From assembly GCF_005116655.2 (NCBI RefSeq), contig NZ_CP050698.1:4566001-4630000 (forward strand): a stretch of 64,000 nt of DNA, in the 5' to 3' direction. Source of the stretch: Desulfosediminicola flagellatus. GTDB lineage: Bacteria > Desulfobacterota > Desulfobulbia > Desulfobulbales > Desulfocapsaceae. Made by a program: the position numbers and the translations under genes. Shown here in pieces: positions 36,920-45,816 of this stretch; position 1 is the first letter of the stretch; each line of letters starts with the position of its first letter. The notes below the pieces were generated by a model. It made no database searches, was not told the origin of the DNA, and was given only the letters and a program-made list of their open reading frames with translations.

Positions 36920-38034
36920 TTACTCACAACCTCCATAATTTTTTCAGGACTGATCAGCTCACCATCCATGCGGCCGTAATGAAGTACCGGGATATTGCCG
37001 GCAAGACGCTCGATCTCCAATACATATTGTCCAAGATTCATCTCAATCACCATCACTTCGTGCACCTTAACAATATGTGATCTGATAAGATTTTCAGCAA
37101 CAGGATAGAGCGTTTTCAGAATCAGCAAAGAAACGGCATGCCCAGCGGCTCGCAATTCACTCAAGCACTCCTTTGCTGCCCTTGCAGTCACACCATAGAC
37201 AATCAACAGCAACTCAGCATCGTCGACCTCATCAAGGTCATAATAGGTGTATTGATCTATCGATTCTTCGAGCTTTCCAGCCATTCGCTCAATAGAATCA
37301 CCAATGATTGCGGTATCGATTGTGATATATCCATCAGGACCATGGGTCGAAGACGTCTGACGAACCGGCTGATCACCACCAATCGGTAAGAAATATGGGG
37401 TTTGCGTTTTTGGTGACGGCGTAAATGGCTGATACACATCACCATCAGGCCAATATTCCCGATGCAAAGTTTCTGGGATTTGAAGAGAATCAAGATCAAT
37501 ACTTTCTCTCGTCATGGCAATTTCTTTATTAGAGGCAATAAAGACAGGACAGCGATAACGCTCCGCCAGATTGAAAGCATGTAAAGTGAGCAAATAACAA
37601 TCAGCAGCATCTACCGGAGCAAGAACTATCACCGGTAATCCACCACTGTTCCCCCAGCGCAGGAACTGAATATCACCATCTGCACCTTTGGTCGCAGAAC
37701 CGGTCGATGGTCCAAGACGTTGAACATCTACTATGACGATAGGGATTTCCCCACCGACAGCAAAAGAGATCTGCTCACTAAAGAGACTTATTCCAGGCCC
37801 TGAAGTGGCGGTCATTACCTTTTTCCCTGTCATGGAAGCGCCGAGACAAAAACCGATTGAAGCGATTTCATCCTCGCCCTGCAGGCAAACTCCACCAGCG
37901 GGTGGTAACAGATTCAGCATATGCTGATAGATAGAGGTCGCCGGCGTTATAGGGTATCCGGCAAAAAAGGAACATCCCGCAGCCAGAGCTGCCCTGGCAA
38001 CAGCTTCATTTCCGTCCATGAAGTACATCGACAT
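36916..38034 (-). CDS. korA: 2-oxoacid:ferredoxin oxidoreductase, alpha subunit
   Basis: 372 residues from the ATG at 38034, preferred because GGAGG lies about seven bases upstream and family homology begins there (MYFMDGNEAVARAALAAGC). The pyrimidine-binding domain shows FFAGYPITPATSIYQHM, EDEIASIGFCLGASMTGKKV and TATSGPGISLFSEQISFAVG. It forms the core with the fused beta-gamma subunit and binds TPP and CoA. Leading gene of a two-gene operon; ATGA overlap with korB. 2-oxoglutarate is the likeliest substrate by resemblance, with 2-oxoisovalerate an alternative. Confidence 0.87.
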   Translation of the reverse strand: MSMYFMDGNEAVARAALAAGCSFFAGYPITPATSIYQHMLNLLPPAGGVCLQGEDEIASIGFCLGASMTGKKVMTATSGPGISLFSEQISFAVGGEIPIVIVDVQRLGPSTGSATKGADGDIQFLRWGNSGGLPVIVLAPVDAADCYLLTLHAFNLAERYRCPVFIASNKEIAMTRESIDLDSLQIPETLHREYWPDGDVYQPFTPSPKTQTPYFLPIGGDQPVRQTSSTHGPDGYITIDTAIIGDSIERMAGKLEESIDQYTYYDLDEVDDAELLLIVYGVTARAAKECLSELRAAGHAVSLLILKTLYPVAENLIRSHIVKVHEVMVIEMNLGQYVLEIERLAGNIPVLHYGRMDGELISPEKIMEVVSK

Positions 38035-38484
38035 ACAAGAGCCTCCAAGACCTGTTTGAATGCACAAACATCACCTAACAACATATTGACACATATGCTG
38101 TCACCAGACAAGAGTCTGCGTTAGTTCAGAAGAGTTCAGAAGTATTCCTTCTTCCAGAATTATCTGAACATGGGTCGTTATATTCTCAATTTATTCTGGA
38201 CAGAACTTGAGATTTTTTCCACAATCATGAGAATTCCCCATGAAATGCAATTCCATATTATCATTTCCATTTTTCAGGATTTTTTTATTTCTCTATTCCA
38301 ATCGAGGTCAACAAACCACTTAAGCCACCGTAATAAAGCGTTTTTACTTATTGCATTTCCAGCCATACGTGGTATTTCCTACTTTTGCTAGAGCAGTACA
38401 TTGAATGTACGATAAACACATCACAGACTTCGTCAGTTGGCCAGAAATAGAGAAGGTATAAATTTCAAATTTGGGGGAATTGAA

Positions 38485-38562
38485 ATGAATGATCAGTCTA
38501 TATTTATGCTTAGCAGCCTGTTAACAATCTCAACATTCTTGATGCTCTTTTGGGGATGCTGA
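38485..38562 (+). CDS. Possible 25-residue membrane peptide
   Basis: ATG at 38485 preceded at a suitable distance by GGGGGAA; encodes MNDQSIFMLSSLLTISTFLM then LFWGC. It is almost wholly one hydrophobic helix, as in many small bacterial membrane proteins. It lies isolated in gene-poor DNA, so it may be chance. No family is recognised. Confidence 0.3.
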   Translation: MNDQSIFMLSSLLTISTFLMLFWGC

Positions 38563-38671
38563 TTTATTGCTCGAAAAAAATTATTGAAAATCGGTTTACT
38601 ATAACTCAGTAATTCAGTGTTTCAGGTATACGACAACTCGTTGGGTGGTGAGTAGAAAATGAAAAGCGCCT

Positions 38672-38860
38672 GGGAGGCTGTCCGAGAATAGGATTCTTTT
38701 TTCAAAATCGAGGTGTTTTTCACAGAATACGCACAACCCATATAATTAATATCGAAGTCTTCGTTACCTGTAGCACTATTTTTTGAAAATTCCGAAGAGT
38801 TTGACAGGTAAGCAAGCGAAGCGAGCCCCCGCAGAAAGGTTATTATCGAGCATCCTCCTG
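38672..38860. repeat. Repeat element A, copy 3 (inverted, diverged)
   Basis: In reverse orientation it shows AGGAGGATGCTCGATAATAACC (left end), AAACTCTTCGGAATTTTCAAAA, CGATATTAATTATATGG, CCTCGATTTTG and the end GGACAGCCTCCC, in the same order as copies 1 and 2. It is longer (about 189 bp) with inserted bases after the left end and in the middle. Part of it reads open on the minus strand, but no protein family is recognised. Confidence 0.6.
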
Positions 38861-40086
38861 GCTCTTCGATCAGGTGATCTTCATATAGAGCATATCGAAA
38901 AGAGGAAACGAAAACAAATAGTATCACCATTACACGGCGCACAATTTTCAGCACATTTCAAAACCTTACGACACTTTAATTATTCCAGCATAATCTCATA
39001 TACAGGAAGCGGTTCCTTTCGTGCAACACGATTACTTTCCTGCTCAAGACAACCATAATCAATCTACGAACTGAGAATAATTTTCTTTAGCTCCTCAGGG
39101 GCATCAGTAATTTATACTATCAGCAATCATACAACTATACTCAACCAAATAAATAGTTACAGATTCATAAATTTTTCAAAATTACCTATCCGAACATACA
39201 GTACGGGAATAACGTATGCGCTTTGTAAATCAAGAGTATCGAACAGCCAAGCTGGAGCTGGCATGTTTATCTTCAGGCTCCCTTCCAATGAATCTATTCA
39301 ATGGAAAATATTTTATTTGTAGCACCTATGCCTGATACAAAAAGCACTATCAGCTCTGTATAAAAAGTTCATTATGTCTCTTCTTCGGTTACAAAAAGCA
39401 AAAAAAATACCGGAAAAATAATTTACCTGATCTTGCTAAAAACACAGATTGGCTATTCATCGACTCACGCATACACAACGCACCAATATGCTGTATTTCA
39501 TATATTTACTAGTTACTCTGAGATAACAGGAACAAGCTTTTGAAGGATTCAATATGATGCAGTTGGTTTAGCACGTACCTCTAAATAATATTCAATTTGC
39601 GTATATATACGGATTGACGGCAGGACACGTGTTTGTTAGGTTAAAAATCAACTACTTATCAGGCGAATGTTTGAAATTCTTACATAAACCTGACAATAAA
39701 AATCGGTTGAGTTTCATCACTTTTTGATTGACTCTTATTGTTTGTAAGGCTATAGAGAGATAATATATTCTTTCTCATATATAGATTCCTGTTCTACTTT
39801 TGATTGCTAAAGATAAGTGTTTAAATAAACTCCATCACCCTCCTGGGTGAAGGAGTACTTTCTGCTCCATTGGGGGGGGTAGACCTAATAGCTAATCTGT
39901 TTCAATCCAAAAAGTCAGCAGATGGTTCAATATTGATGCGCGTGTAAGAATTTTAACGAAAGCATAACGTTTATATCATGAAGATACAAACGTTACACGC
40001 ACCGCTAATATTGGCCCAACTGACTAGCTTTCGGACGAAAACACATATGCGATGGCAGCCCTGTAACGTATCATACGTGGTGAGAT
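38861..40086. other. Gene-poor A+T-rich stretch upstream of the Tad/Flp locus
   Basis: About 1.2 kb with no supportable gene. Open frames are short and lack ribosome sites. Features noted are a small perfect stem CACCC-TCCT-GGGTG around 39837-39850, a run of eight or nine G at 39872-39880, and the large palindrome at 39940-40000. It probably carries the control region of the pilus locus. Confidence 0.45.
39940..40000. promoter_or_regulatory. Compound palindrome 86 bp before the AAA+ ATPase gene
   Basis: An inner hairpin AACGTTTATATC-ATGAA-GATACAAACGTT (39966-39994; 11 of 12 pairs) is nested in an outer pair GCGTGTAA (39940-39947)/TTACACGC (39993-40000). The two right arms overlap by two bases, so the pairings partly compete. 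It may be an operator for a dimeric regulator or a leader RNA switch. No U-tract follows. Confidence 0.5.
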
Positions 40087-41445
40087 ATGAGTCTTACGCT
40101 CAGAGATATACTGAATTCACAAAAGGTGAAATCAGAGAGTGATGCAATCACTCCGTTTCTCCCTATGACTCCTGTGAGTCTGGAGGAAACGGGGTTAAAC
40201 CGCATTCTCGTTGAAGATCTGATCTGTAAACTCTTGCTGGCCCATGGCTCACTGAGTGGGCGGGAAATTGCCCGTCTGCTTGCTTTGCCCTTGAAAATTA
40301 TAAGCGATCTGCTCTACGACCTGAAACAACGGTTGATTCTTGCCTATCAAGATACTGCAGGAGTGAACGACTTTGACTATATCCTCACTGAGACAGGTAG
40401 AGAAAAAGGATTGTCGGCCCGTGAACAGTCCGCCTATATCGGTGCGGCTCCGGTTCCCTTTGCCGATTATCTCGAAAGTGTAGAGCGCCAGACAATCCGC
40501 AGCGAACATCCTGGTAAAGCCCAGCTTGAAGCTGCTTTAAAAGGACTGGTATTGCCGGATGATTTTTTCCAGCTCCTCGGGCCGGCTATTAACTCCGCTA
40601 AAGGACTGTTTATTTACGGAGCCCCCGGAAATGGGAAAACCGAAGTTGCTACCCGCATCGCCGACTGCTATACCGATACCGTCTTTATTCCCCGTACCCT
40701 GCTGGTGGGTGGGCATCTTATTCAACTCTACGATCCCCGTTGTCATTTTGAGGTCGAAGAGGAAGCTGATAAAGCGTTGACAACACTGCCGGACAAACGT
40801 TGGCTGCGCATCAAGCGACCCGCCGTCGTGGTGGGCGGCGAGATGGATCTCGACTCGCTGGAGGTAGGCTTTAACGCCCATACCGGCATCTGTGAGGCTT
40901 CGTTACAGCTCAAAGGCAATAGCGGTGTATTTGTGGTGGATGATTTCGGACGGCAACGAATTGGTCCGGATAAGCTGCTCAATCGCTGGATACTGCCACT
41001 GGAAAAGAGCATCGATTTTCTCACTCTGCCTGATGGCTCCAAGGTGCAGGTGCCTTTTAACGCTTTTCTGGTCTTCTGCTCTAACTTTGATCCTGGGCGC
41101 ATTCTGGAAGAAGCGTTCCTGCGAAAGATCCCCTATAAGATATTTATGGATGATCCGGACGAGCGAGCGTTTGTTCAAATCTTTCGTCAGATGACAGAAC
41201 AATACGACATCGCCTATGAGGCCGACTGTGTAGAATATTTGCTGGAAAAGCATTTTCGAAATATCCGCTCCATGCGTGGCTGCCATCCAAGGGATATTCT
41301 TCAGCAGTTAATACATATTGCCCGTTACGAGAATAGACCACCGGTAATGACCACTGCCGACCTTGACCGGGCGGTACAACTCTATTTCTCTGTGATGGAT
41401 GGTGAACAGTTTACTCAGAAAACTGCACAGATTGACCATGCATAA
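40087..41445 (+). CDS. AAA+ ATPase associated with the Flp/Tad pilus locus
   Basis: 452 residues. An N-terminal winged-helix-like region (about 37-110; DLICKLLLAHGSLSGREIAR then LLALPLKIISDLLYDL) is followed by an AAA+ domain with Walker A GAPGNGKT (178-185), Walker B VFVVDDFGRQ (about 304-313) and a sensor-1-like LVFCSNFDP. It resembles the group annotated as 'ATPase with chaperone activity, associated with Flp pilus assembly'. It is upstream of and co-directional with flp but separated by an intrinsic terminator. The role is unknown: a regulator or remodelling factor for pilus assembly is inferred from location only. The ATG at 40087 lacks a strong ribosome site. Confidence 0.8.
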   Translation: MSLTLRDILNSQKVKSESDAITPFLPMTPVSLEETGLNRILVEDLICKLLLAHGSLSGREIARLLALPLKIISDLLYDLKQRLILAYQDTAGVNDFDYILTETGREKGLSAREQSAYIGAAPVPFADYLESVERQTIRSEHPGKAQLEAALKGLVLPDDFFQLLGPAINSAKGLFIYGAPGNGKTEVATRIADCYTDTVFIPRTLLVGGHLIQLYDPRCHFEVEEEADKALTTLPDKRWLRIKRPAVVVGGEMDLDSLEVGFNAHTGICEASLQLKGNSGVFVVDDFGRQRIGPDKLLNRWILPLEKSIDFLTLPDGSKVQVPFNAFLVFCSNFDPGRILEEAFLRKIPYKIFMDDPDERAFVQIFRQMTEQYDIAYEADCVEYLLEKHFRNIRSMRGCHPRDILQQLIHIARYENRPPVMTTADLDRAVQLYFSVMDGEQFTQKTAQIDHA

Positions 41446-41484
41446 AAAGCCGGAACACTCCGGAGAAAATAGTTCGTTCTGCAC

Positions 41485-41508
41485 AACAGGTATCCCGACC
41501 TGTTTTTT
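41485..41508 (+). terminator. Rho-independent terminator after the AAA+ ATPase gene
   Basis: Stem AACAGGT/ACCTGTT (7 bp) with loop ATCCCG, followed by TTTTTT. It isolates flp transcription from the ATPase gene, so flp must have its own promoter in 41509-41600. Confidence 0.85.
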
Positions 41509-41612
41509 CGGGAATTGGCAATAAATACGCTTCATTTTTTTAACAATGCTCAAGCAGATTATTTTCGAAAAGCTTGGCATTAAACATTCAACCCAAAATA
41601 AGGGGGACAGCT

Positions 41613-41816
41613 ATGAAATGGTTAATGGCAAAGACAATTGATTTTATTAAGGAAGAAGATGGTGTTACGGCTATTGAGTATGGATTAATTGCTGCATTTA
41701 TTTCTGTCATGATAATAGGTGGTATCACTGTAGGACAACCAGCAATTGAAAGTATATTTGATAAAATTGGTGATGCACTAGTGGACGGAAACGCAAAAAG
41801 CGGTACTGGAGGATGA
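41613..41816 (+). CDS. flp: Flp-type major pilin prepilin
   Basis: 67 residues from the ATG at 41613, set by AGGGGGA seven bases upstream. The prepilin motif EEDG/VTAIEYGLIA gives the cleavage Gly, Glu+5 and Tyr+6 of Flp pilins, followed by a hydrophobic helix AFISVMIIGGI. The mature pilin (about 51 residues) is the subunit of the Tad pilus. The last 54 bp, coding KIGDALVDGNAKSGTGG and stop, are repeated immediately downstream in the same frame (41817-41873). Confidence 0.93.
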   Translation: MKWLMAKTIDFIKEEDGVTAIEYGLIAAFISVMIIGGITVGQPAIESIFDKIGDALVDGNAKSGTGG

Positions 41817-41873
41817 CAAATTGGTGATGCACTAGTGGAGGATAACGCAGCAAGCGAAAGTAGCGGCAGCTAG
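41763..41873 (+). repeat. Tandem duplication of the flp 3' end
   Basis: Unit 1 (41763-41816) is the end of flp including its TGA. Unit 2 (41817-41873) begins CAAATTGGTGATGCACTAGT, stays in the same frame and would encode QIGDALVEDNAASESSGS before TAG. The units agree exactly over ATTGGTGATGCACTAGTGGA and then drift. Confidence 0.85.
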
Positions 41874-41884
41874 TCGACCAAATA

Positions 41885-41937
41885 ATCAGTCAAAATCGTA
41901 TTTGTTCGTTAACTATGCAAATTCGATTTTGACTGAT
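41885..41937 (+). terminator. Long hairpin between flp and the prepilin peptidase gene (probable attenuator)
   Basis: Arms ATCAGTCAAAATCGTATTTG and CAAATTCGATTTTGACTGAT pair at 19 of 20 positions with a 13-nt loop. There is no U-run, so it is more likely a partial terminator or a 3' stabiliser that raises flp mRNA over the downstream tad genes. Confidence 0.65.
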
Positions 41938-41965
41938 ACACAATAGCTTTCTTAAGGATTAATGT

Positions 41966-42559
41966 TTGAATATAGAAGATTTTTCGTTGGATATAAAATC
42001 AATTTCATATCTTGTGCTGTTTTTTGGATTATTCTGCGTACTACTGATATCAGCGATAAGAGATGTGAAAGAGAGAAAAATACCAAACTTGATTACACTG
42101 CCATCAGCTATCATCGCTATTCTATGTCACATTTTCTCAGATGGTTGGCAAGGATTAATATTTAGTTTTCAAGGGATTGCTGTTGGTTTCTTTCTATTCA
42201 TTATGCTTTACGCAATTGGTGTTATGGGGGCCGGAGACGTCAAGTTAATGAGTGTAGTAGGTGCTGTGTTTGGCCCTAAAAACACTTTAACTGTTCTACT
42301 GTTTATAATGGTTATGAGCGGTGTGCTTGCATTGTTCTTAATGTGGCATCGTGGTGTTATTAAGAAGTCACTTTCTCGTCTTTGGATGATCATATTTCTT
42401 TTTGCAACACAACAAAATTCATCCTTTTTTAAAGAAGCAAATAGTGAACTAGCTGAGGAAGGCATGCCTTTAGCTGTGGCAATTGCAGCAGGTGTATTCC
42501 TGTATGTCATATACATCTGGATAACTACAGGAATGTTCCCGCTTTTAAGCCCGGGCTGA
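41966..42559 (+). CDS. tadV: Prepilin peptidase (TadV/CpaA, type IV A24 family)
   Basis: 197 residues with about six membrane segments. The two catalytic aspartates of the A24A aspartic peptidases are in AIRDVKERKIPN and MGAGDVKLMS (GxGD motif). It removes the leader peptide of Flp and of the TadE-type pseudopilins in the inner membrane. The start is a TTG at 41966 with AAGGA upstream; the nearby ATG at 41962 is out of frame. Confidence 0.92.
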   Translation: MNIEDFSLDIKSISYLVLFFGLFCVLLISAIRDVKERKIPNLITLPSAIIAILCHIFSDGWQGLIFSFQGIAVGFFLFIMLYAIGVMGAGDVKLMSVVGAVFGPKNTLTVLLFIMVMSGVLALFLMWHRGVIKKSLSRLWMIIFLFATQQNSSFFKEANSELAEEGMPLAVAIAAGVFLYVIYIWITTGMFPLLSPG

Positions 42560-42617
42560 GAGCCTTAGAGAATCGGCAGTAAAATTGGTGAGGGAGGGGT
42601 TATGAAAAGGAGGCTAG

Positions 42618-43475
42618 ATGAATAGGTCTATTCGAGTGATGTTTCTTATGGTGGCACTTGCCGGTGCTGCTTTTATTAGCTTTGTTGTCTATCAACGTAT
42701 GGCCGGCCAGCAAACGGTATTGACTCCTGAGACTAAACAGGAGACGGTTAAAATTGCCGTGGTGGAACGTGATCTGAAACGAGGTGCCAAGATCACAACT
42801 CAGGACTTACGCATGGCTCCATATCTAGCCGAGTCTCTTCCTGCCGGTCATTTCAAGAATTTGAGCGATGCCATAGGTCGAATCGTTATCAAACCTATCC
42901 GGGTAACAGAACCTGTACTGGAATCGGCCCTGGCCTCGACCAATCTTACTAAAGGCGGAATGGCAGCTGTGATTACCTCGCAGAAGCGCGCCATGGCGGT
43001 GAAGGTAGACGATGTGGTCGGAGTTGCCGGCTTTCTCCATCCCGGGCATATGGTGGATGTTCTAGTCTCCATTGATAAACCGGGTGAAAAACGGAGCCAG
43101 ATTACCAAGACTGTGCTAGAAAATATTCCTGTCCTCTCCATAGGCACCCAGGCCCAGGAGAGCGATGATAAAGCTGCCAAGCGGGTCACCGTGGTCACCC
43201 TTGAAGTTGATTTGGAAGAGGGGGAAAAACTGGCACTGGCCGTGAACGAAGGTCGGATCCAGTTGGCCCTGCGCGGCTACTCCGATGATGATCATATCCT
43301 CACCAAGGGAATCACTGTAGATGCCCTGCTGAAATCCTATGCTACAGTAAACAGTACCCCGGTGAAGGTGAATCAAAAGGTTGCCTCGGCAAGGCCTGTA
43401 CGTCAGGTCAGCCGTCCCTTGACGGTTGAGGTAATGAATGGCAATGCCATCAATAGAATTAATATCAAGCGTTAA
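42618..43475 (+). CDS. cpaB: Flp pilus assembly protein CpaB/RcpC
   Basis: 285 residues. N-terminal membrane anchor (about 5-25), then an SAF/beta-clip domain (about 45-110; AVVERDLKRGAKITTQDLRM, AIGRIVIKPIRVTEPVLES) and the RcpC domain with TKTVLENIPVLSIGTQAQES and VTLEVDLEEGEKLALAVNEG. It supports secretin function in the periplasm. Good ribosome site AAGGAGG upstream of the ATG. Confidence 0.93.
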   Translation: MNRSIRVMFLMVALAGAAFISFVVYQRMAGQQTVLTPETKQETVKIAVVERDLKRGAKITTQDLRMAPYLAESLPAGHFKNLSDAIGRIVIKPIRVTEPVLESALASTNLTKGGMAAVITSQKRAMAVKVDDVVGVAGFLHPGHMVDVLVSIDKPGEKRSQITKTVLENIPVLSIGTQAQESDDKAAKRVTVVTLEVDLEEGEKLALAVNEGRIQLALRGYSDDDHILTKGITVDALLKSYATVNSTPVKVNQKVASARPVRQVSRPLTVEVMNGNAINRINIKR

Positions 43476-43492
43476 TGAAAGGGAGAGGAATT

Positions 43493-44953
43493 GTGAAAAG
43501 TACGTGGGTTGTCCCCCCGGTTGTGATTTGTAGTATTATTTCTTTTCTATCTGTCGTAGCTGTTTCTACCATTATCCGGCCTTTCCCTGTCTCTGCTGCT
43601 CCGGCGGAAATCACGGTGGATACCCAGAACGGCAAGCATATCAACCTTCAGGTCAACAAGCTTGGCAAGATTAAATCCCCATGGGTCATTAAAAGAGCCC
43701 ACGTAGTCAACCCAGAAGTGGCCGAGTTGATTTATTCCAAGACCCAATCCCCCTACTGGGTGTTTGTCAGCGGTAAATCGGCTGGCACCACTCAGCTCAC
43801 CCTCTGGGGTGAAAAAAACCGTATGCTCGGCACCTATGAAGTTATTGTCAGCGCAGATGCCACCGGCCTGAAAAAAAGCCTCTTTGACATTTTCCCAGAA
43901 GAAAATATCGCCGTCCGTTCCTCAGGCGCTTACCTCACCCTTACCGGGACGGTTACAGATTCCGTGAAGCTCTCCAAGGTGCTGACCCTTGCAGAAAGCT
44001 ATGCCCCCGAAAAAGTGATCAATTTACTTCAGGTCGGTGGCCTCCAACAGGTTATGCTTGAGGTACGTATTGCCGAAATTTCCAAAACCACGGGTAAAGA
44101 GCTTGGGGTCAACTTTGCCTGGGCGGGCGATGATAATTTTGCCCTGAGTTTGCTTGATAACCTGACAGCCATACCCGAAGATGGCTGGCCTGGGAATCCA
44201 CTCAGTGTTTCAAGCTCAATTAATAGTGTGCTCGGTTTTATGACCGGAGACAGCCTGATTGTTGCGATCGACGCTCTGCAGGAAGATGGGCTGATGCAGA
44301 TTCTGGCAAAACCCACTCTCATTGCCCAGAGCGGTCAGAATGCAAGCTTTCTTGCAGGAGGGGAATTTCCATACCCTGTGGCCGATGGTATAGACAGCAT
44401 TTCCTTTGAATGGAAGCCGTTTGGTATTGGTCTGAACTTCACGCCAACCGTTCTGGGTAACGACACCATCTCTATGGTTGTTACCCCTGAAGTCTCCGAT
44501 CTCGATTTTTCAACCACTGTTTCCTATGCCGGATATGTGGTGCCTGCCATAGATACCAGGCGCATGTCCACGGTAGTAGAGTTAAAAGATGGGCAGAGCT
44601 TTGCCATCGCTGGCTTGTTGAAAGACTACGTCCATGAGTCAATATCTAAATTTCCTATTCTTGGCGATATCCCCATCCTGGGCGCATTGTTTCGCAGCAC
44701 CAGATATCAAAAAGATGAGACTGAACTGGTAGTGATTGTTACCCCACATCTGGTAACCCCTGTCGATGGCGATGAGTTGGCTCTGCCTACTGATTCATTT
44801 CAGGAGCCAAGCACCTTTGAACTGATGATGCTCGGCATGATGGAAAAACGTAAGCAACACGAGGAAACAGGTGTTCCTGAGGCTCAGGCAACCAGCTACC
44901 TGCCTGATGCCGGACCATCACCTCAAGATTTTGGTTACATGCTGCCGGAATAA
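43493..44953 (+). CDS. cpaC: Tad secretin CpaC/RcpA
   Basis: 486 residues from the GTG at 43493, preferred because GGGAGAGG precedes it; the overlapping ATG at 43475 has no ribosome site. A signal sequence ends near PVSAAPAEI. The periplasmic N domain (IKSPWVIKRAHVVNPEVAEL) and BON-like region precede the secretin domain: VGGLQQVMLEVRIAEISKTT, LAKPTLIAQSGQNASFLAGG, VTPEVSDLD and FPILGDIPILGALFRSTRYQ. It forms the outer-membrane pore of the pilus. Confidence 0.93.
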   Translation: MKSTWVVPPVVICSIISFLSVVAVSTIIRPFPVSAAPAEITVDTQNGKHINLQVNKLGKIKSPWVIKRAHVVNPEVAELIYSKTQSPYWVFVSGKSAGTTQLTLWGEKNRMLGTYEVIVSADATGLKKSLFDIFPEENIAVRSSGAYLTLTGTVTDSVKLSKVLTLAESYAPEKVINLLQVGGLQQVMLEVRIAEISKTTGKELGVNFAWAGDDNFALSLLDNLTAIPEDGWPGNPLSVSSSINSVLGFMTGDSLIVAIDALQEDGLMQILAKPTLIAQSGQNASFLAGGEFPYPVADGIDSISFEWKPFGIGLNFTPTVLGNDTISMVVTPEVSDLDFSTTVSYAGYVVPAIDTRRMSTVVELKDGQSFAIAGLLKDYVHESISKFPILGDIPILGALFRSTRYQKDETELVVIVTPHLVTPVDGDELALPTDSFQEPSTFELMMLGMMEKRKQHEETGVPEAQATSYLPDAGPSPQDFGYMLPE

Positions 44954-45012
44954 GAGCGTTATAACACCATTACCTGGCAGCCTGGCTGCCTGGTTGAATA
45001 TGGGAGTAAGAA

Positions 45013-45294
45013 ATGAATACACGCATTGTCTTTTTGATTCAGGCTGTAACTATAGTGTTTCTTCTGGCAGGATGCACAACTCATCCAACGCCTGTAGAAC
45101 AGTTCTACGGTACCTCCTTTAAGCTGGCCATGGAAAGCCAGATTGCTAACCCCGGTGCCGGCATGGAAAGTGGTCCGCCCGAAGGACTTGAGGGAGAGGT
45201 GGCTGTCATGGTAGTTGAGCGACACCTGGAAGGTTTTGATAAAAAAGCAGCTAAAACAGAAACCTACACGTTAAATATTGAAGGGAGTAAATAG
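45013..45294 (+). CDS. Small lipoprotein of the Tad locus
   Basis: 93 residues. Lipoprotein signal with lipobox FLLAGC (lipidated Cys at about 21). The mature part is short and has no recognised motif. It lies between the secretin and tadE genes, where an RcpB- or pilotin-like partner is often found in other tad loci; a secretin-stabilising role is inferred from position only. Ribosome site GGGAG upstream. Confidence 0.75.
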   Translation: MNTRIVFLIQAVTIVFLLAGCTTHPTPVEQFYGTSFKLAMESQIANPGAGMESGPPEGLEGEVAVMVVERHLEGFDKKAAKTETYTLNIEGSK

Positions 45295-45298
45295 ACGG

Positions 45299-45799
45299 AT
45301 GAAAAGAGTGATTGCTATGCTCAGGTCTGAATCCGGTGTTTCAGCCATAGAATTTGCGCTGATTGCCCCCCTGCTCTTTGTCCTCACCTTTGGTATCATT
45401 GAGTTTGGCCTACTGCTCTTTGACAAGGCTGTGCTCACCAATGCCTCACGCGAAGGAGCCAGGGCCGCAATTATCAGAAACTTTGCGGTAAATGCCGATA
45501 ACACCACTACCTATTCACCGTTAAGTGAAACAGAGATAGAAGACGTAGTCACCGCCTATGCCAACAATTATCTTATCAACCTTGGAGTGGCCGGAGACAA
45601 TGACCTTACCAGTGATGACATAACCATAACTTATCTCGGGTCATCAGGAGGGAATGCCCCTGAAATAGGGGGAAGGGTAACAGTTGATGTGCAATATACC
45701 TATGACTTTCTGGTATTTCCTAACCTGGCAGAGCTCATTGGCGGTTCCTTCGATGGTACTATTAGTCTGGTTGGCACTACTGTAATGCGCATGGAGTAA
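45299..45799 (+). CDS. tadE: TadE-family pseudopilin
   Basis: 166 residues. N-terminal prepilin-like motif SESGVSAIEFALIAPLLFVL with cleavage Gly, Glu+5 and hydrophobic helix, then the TadE signature KAVLTNASREGARAAI. TadE-type minor pilins are processed by TadV and needed for pilus assembly. Start placed at 45299 because the family's basic start MKRVIAML fits there. Confidence 0.9.
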   Translation: MKRVIAMLRSESGVSAIEFALIAPLLFVLTFGIIEFGLLLFDKAVLTNASREGARAAIIRNFAVNADNTTTYSPLSETEIEDVVTAYANNYLINLGVAGDNDLTSDDITITYLGSSGGNAPEIGGRVTVDVQYTYDFLVFPNLAELIGGSFDGTISLVGTTVMRME

Positions 45800-45816
45800 T
45801 AAGCAGAGAGCAAAAA

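Noticed and set aside
38622..38954. 110-codon minus-strand frame
   Set aside because: It runs through repeat element A copy 3, and its translation follows the repeat rather than any protein family.
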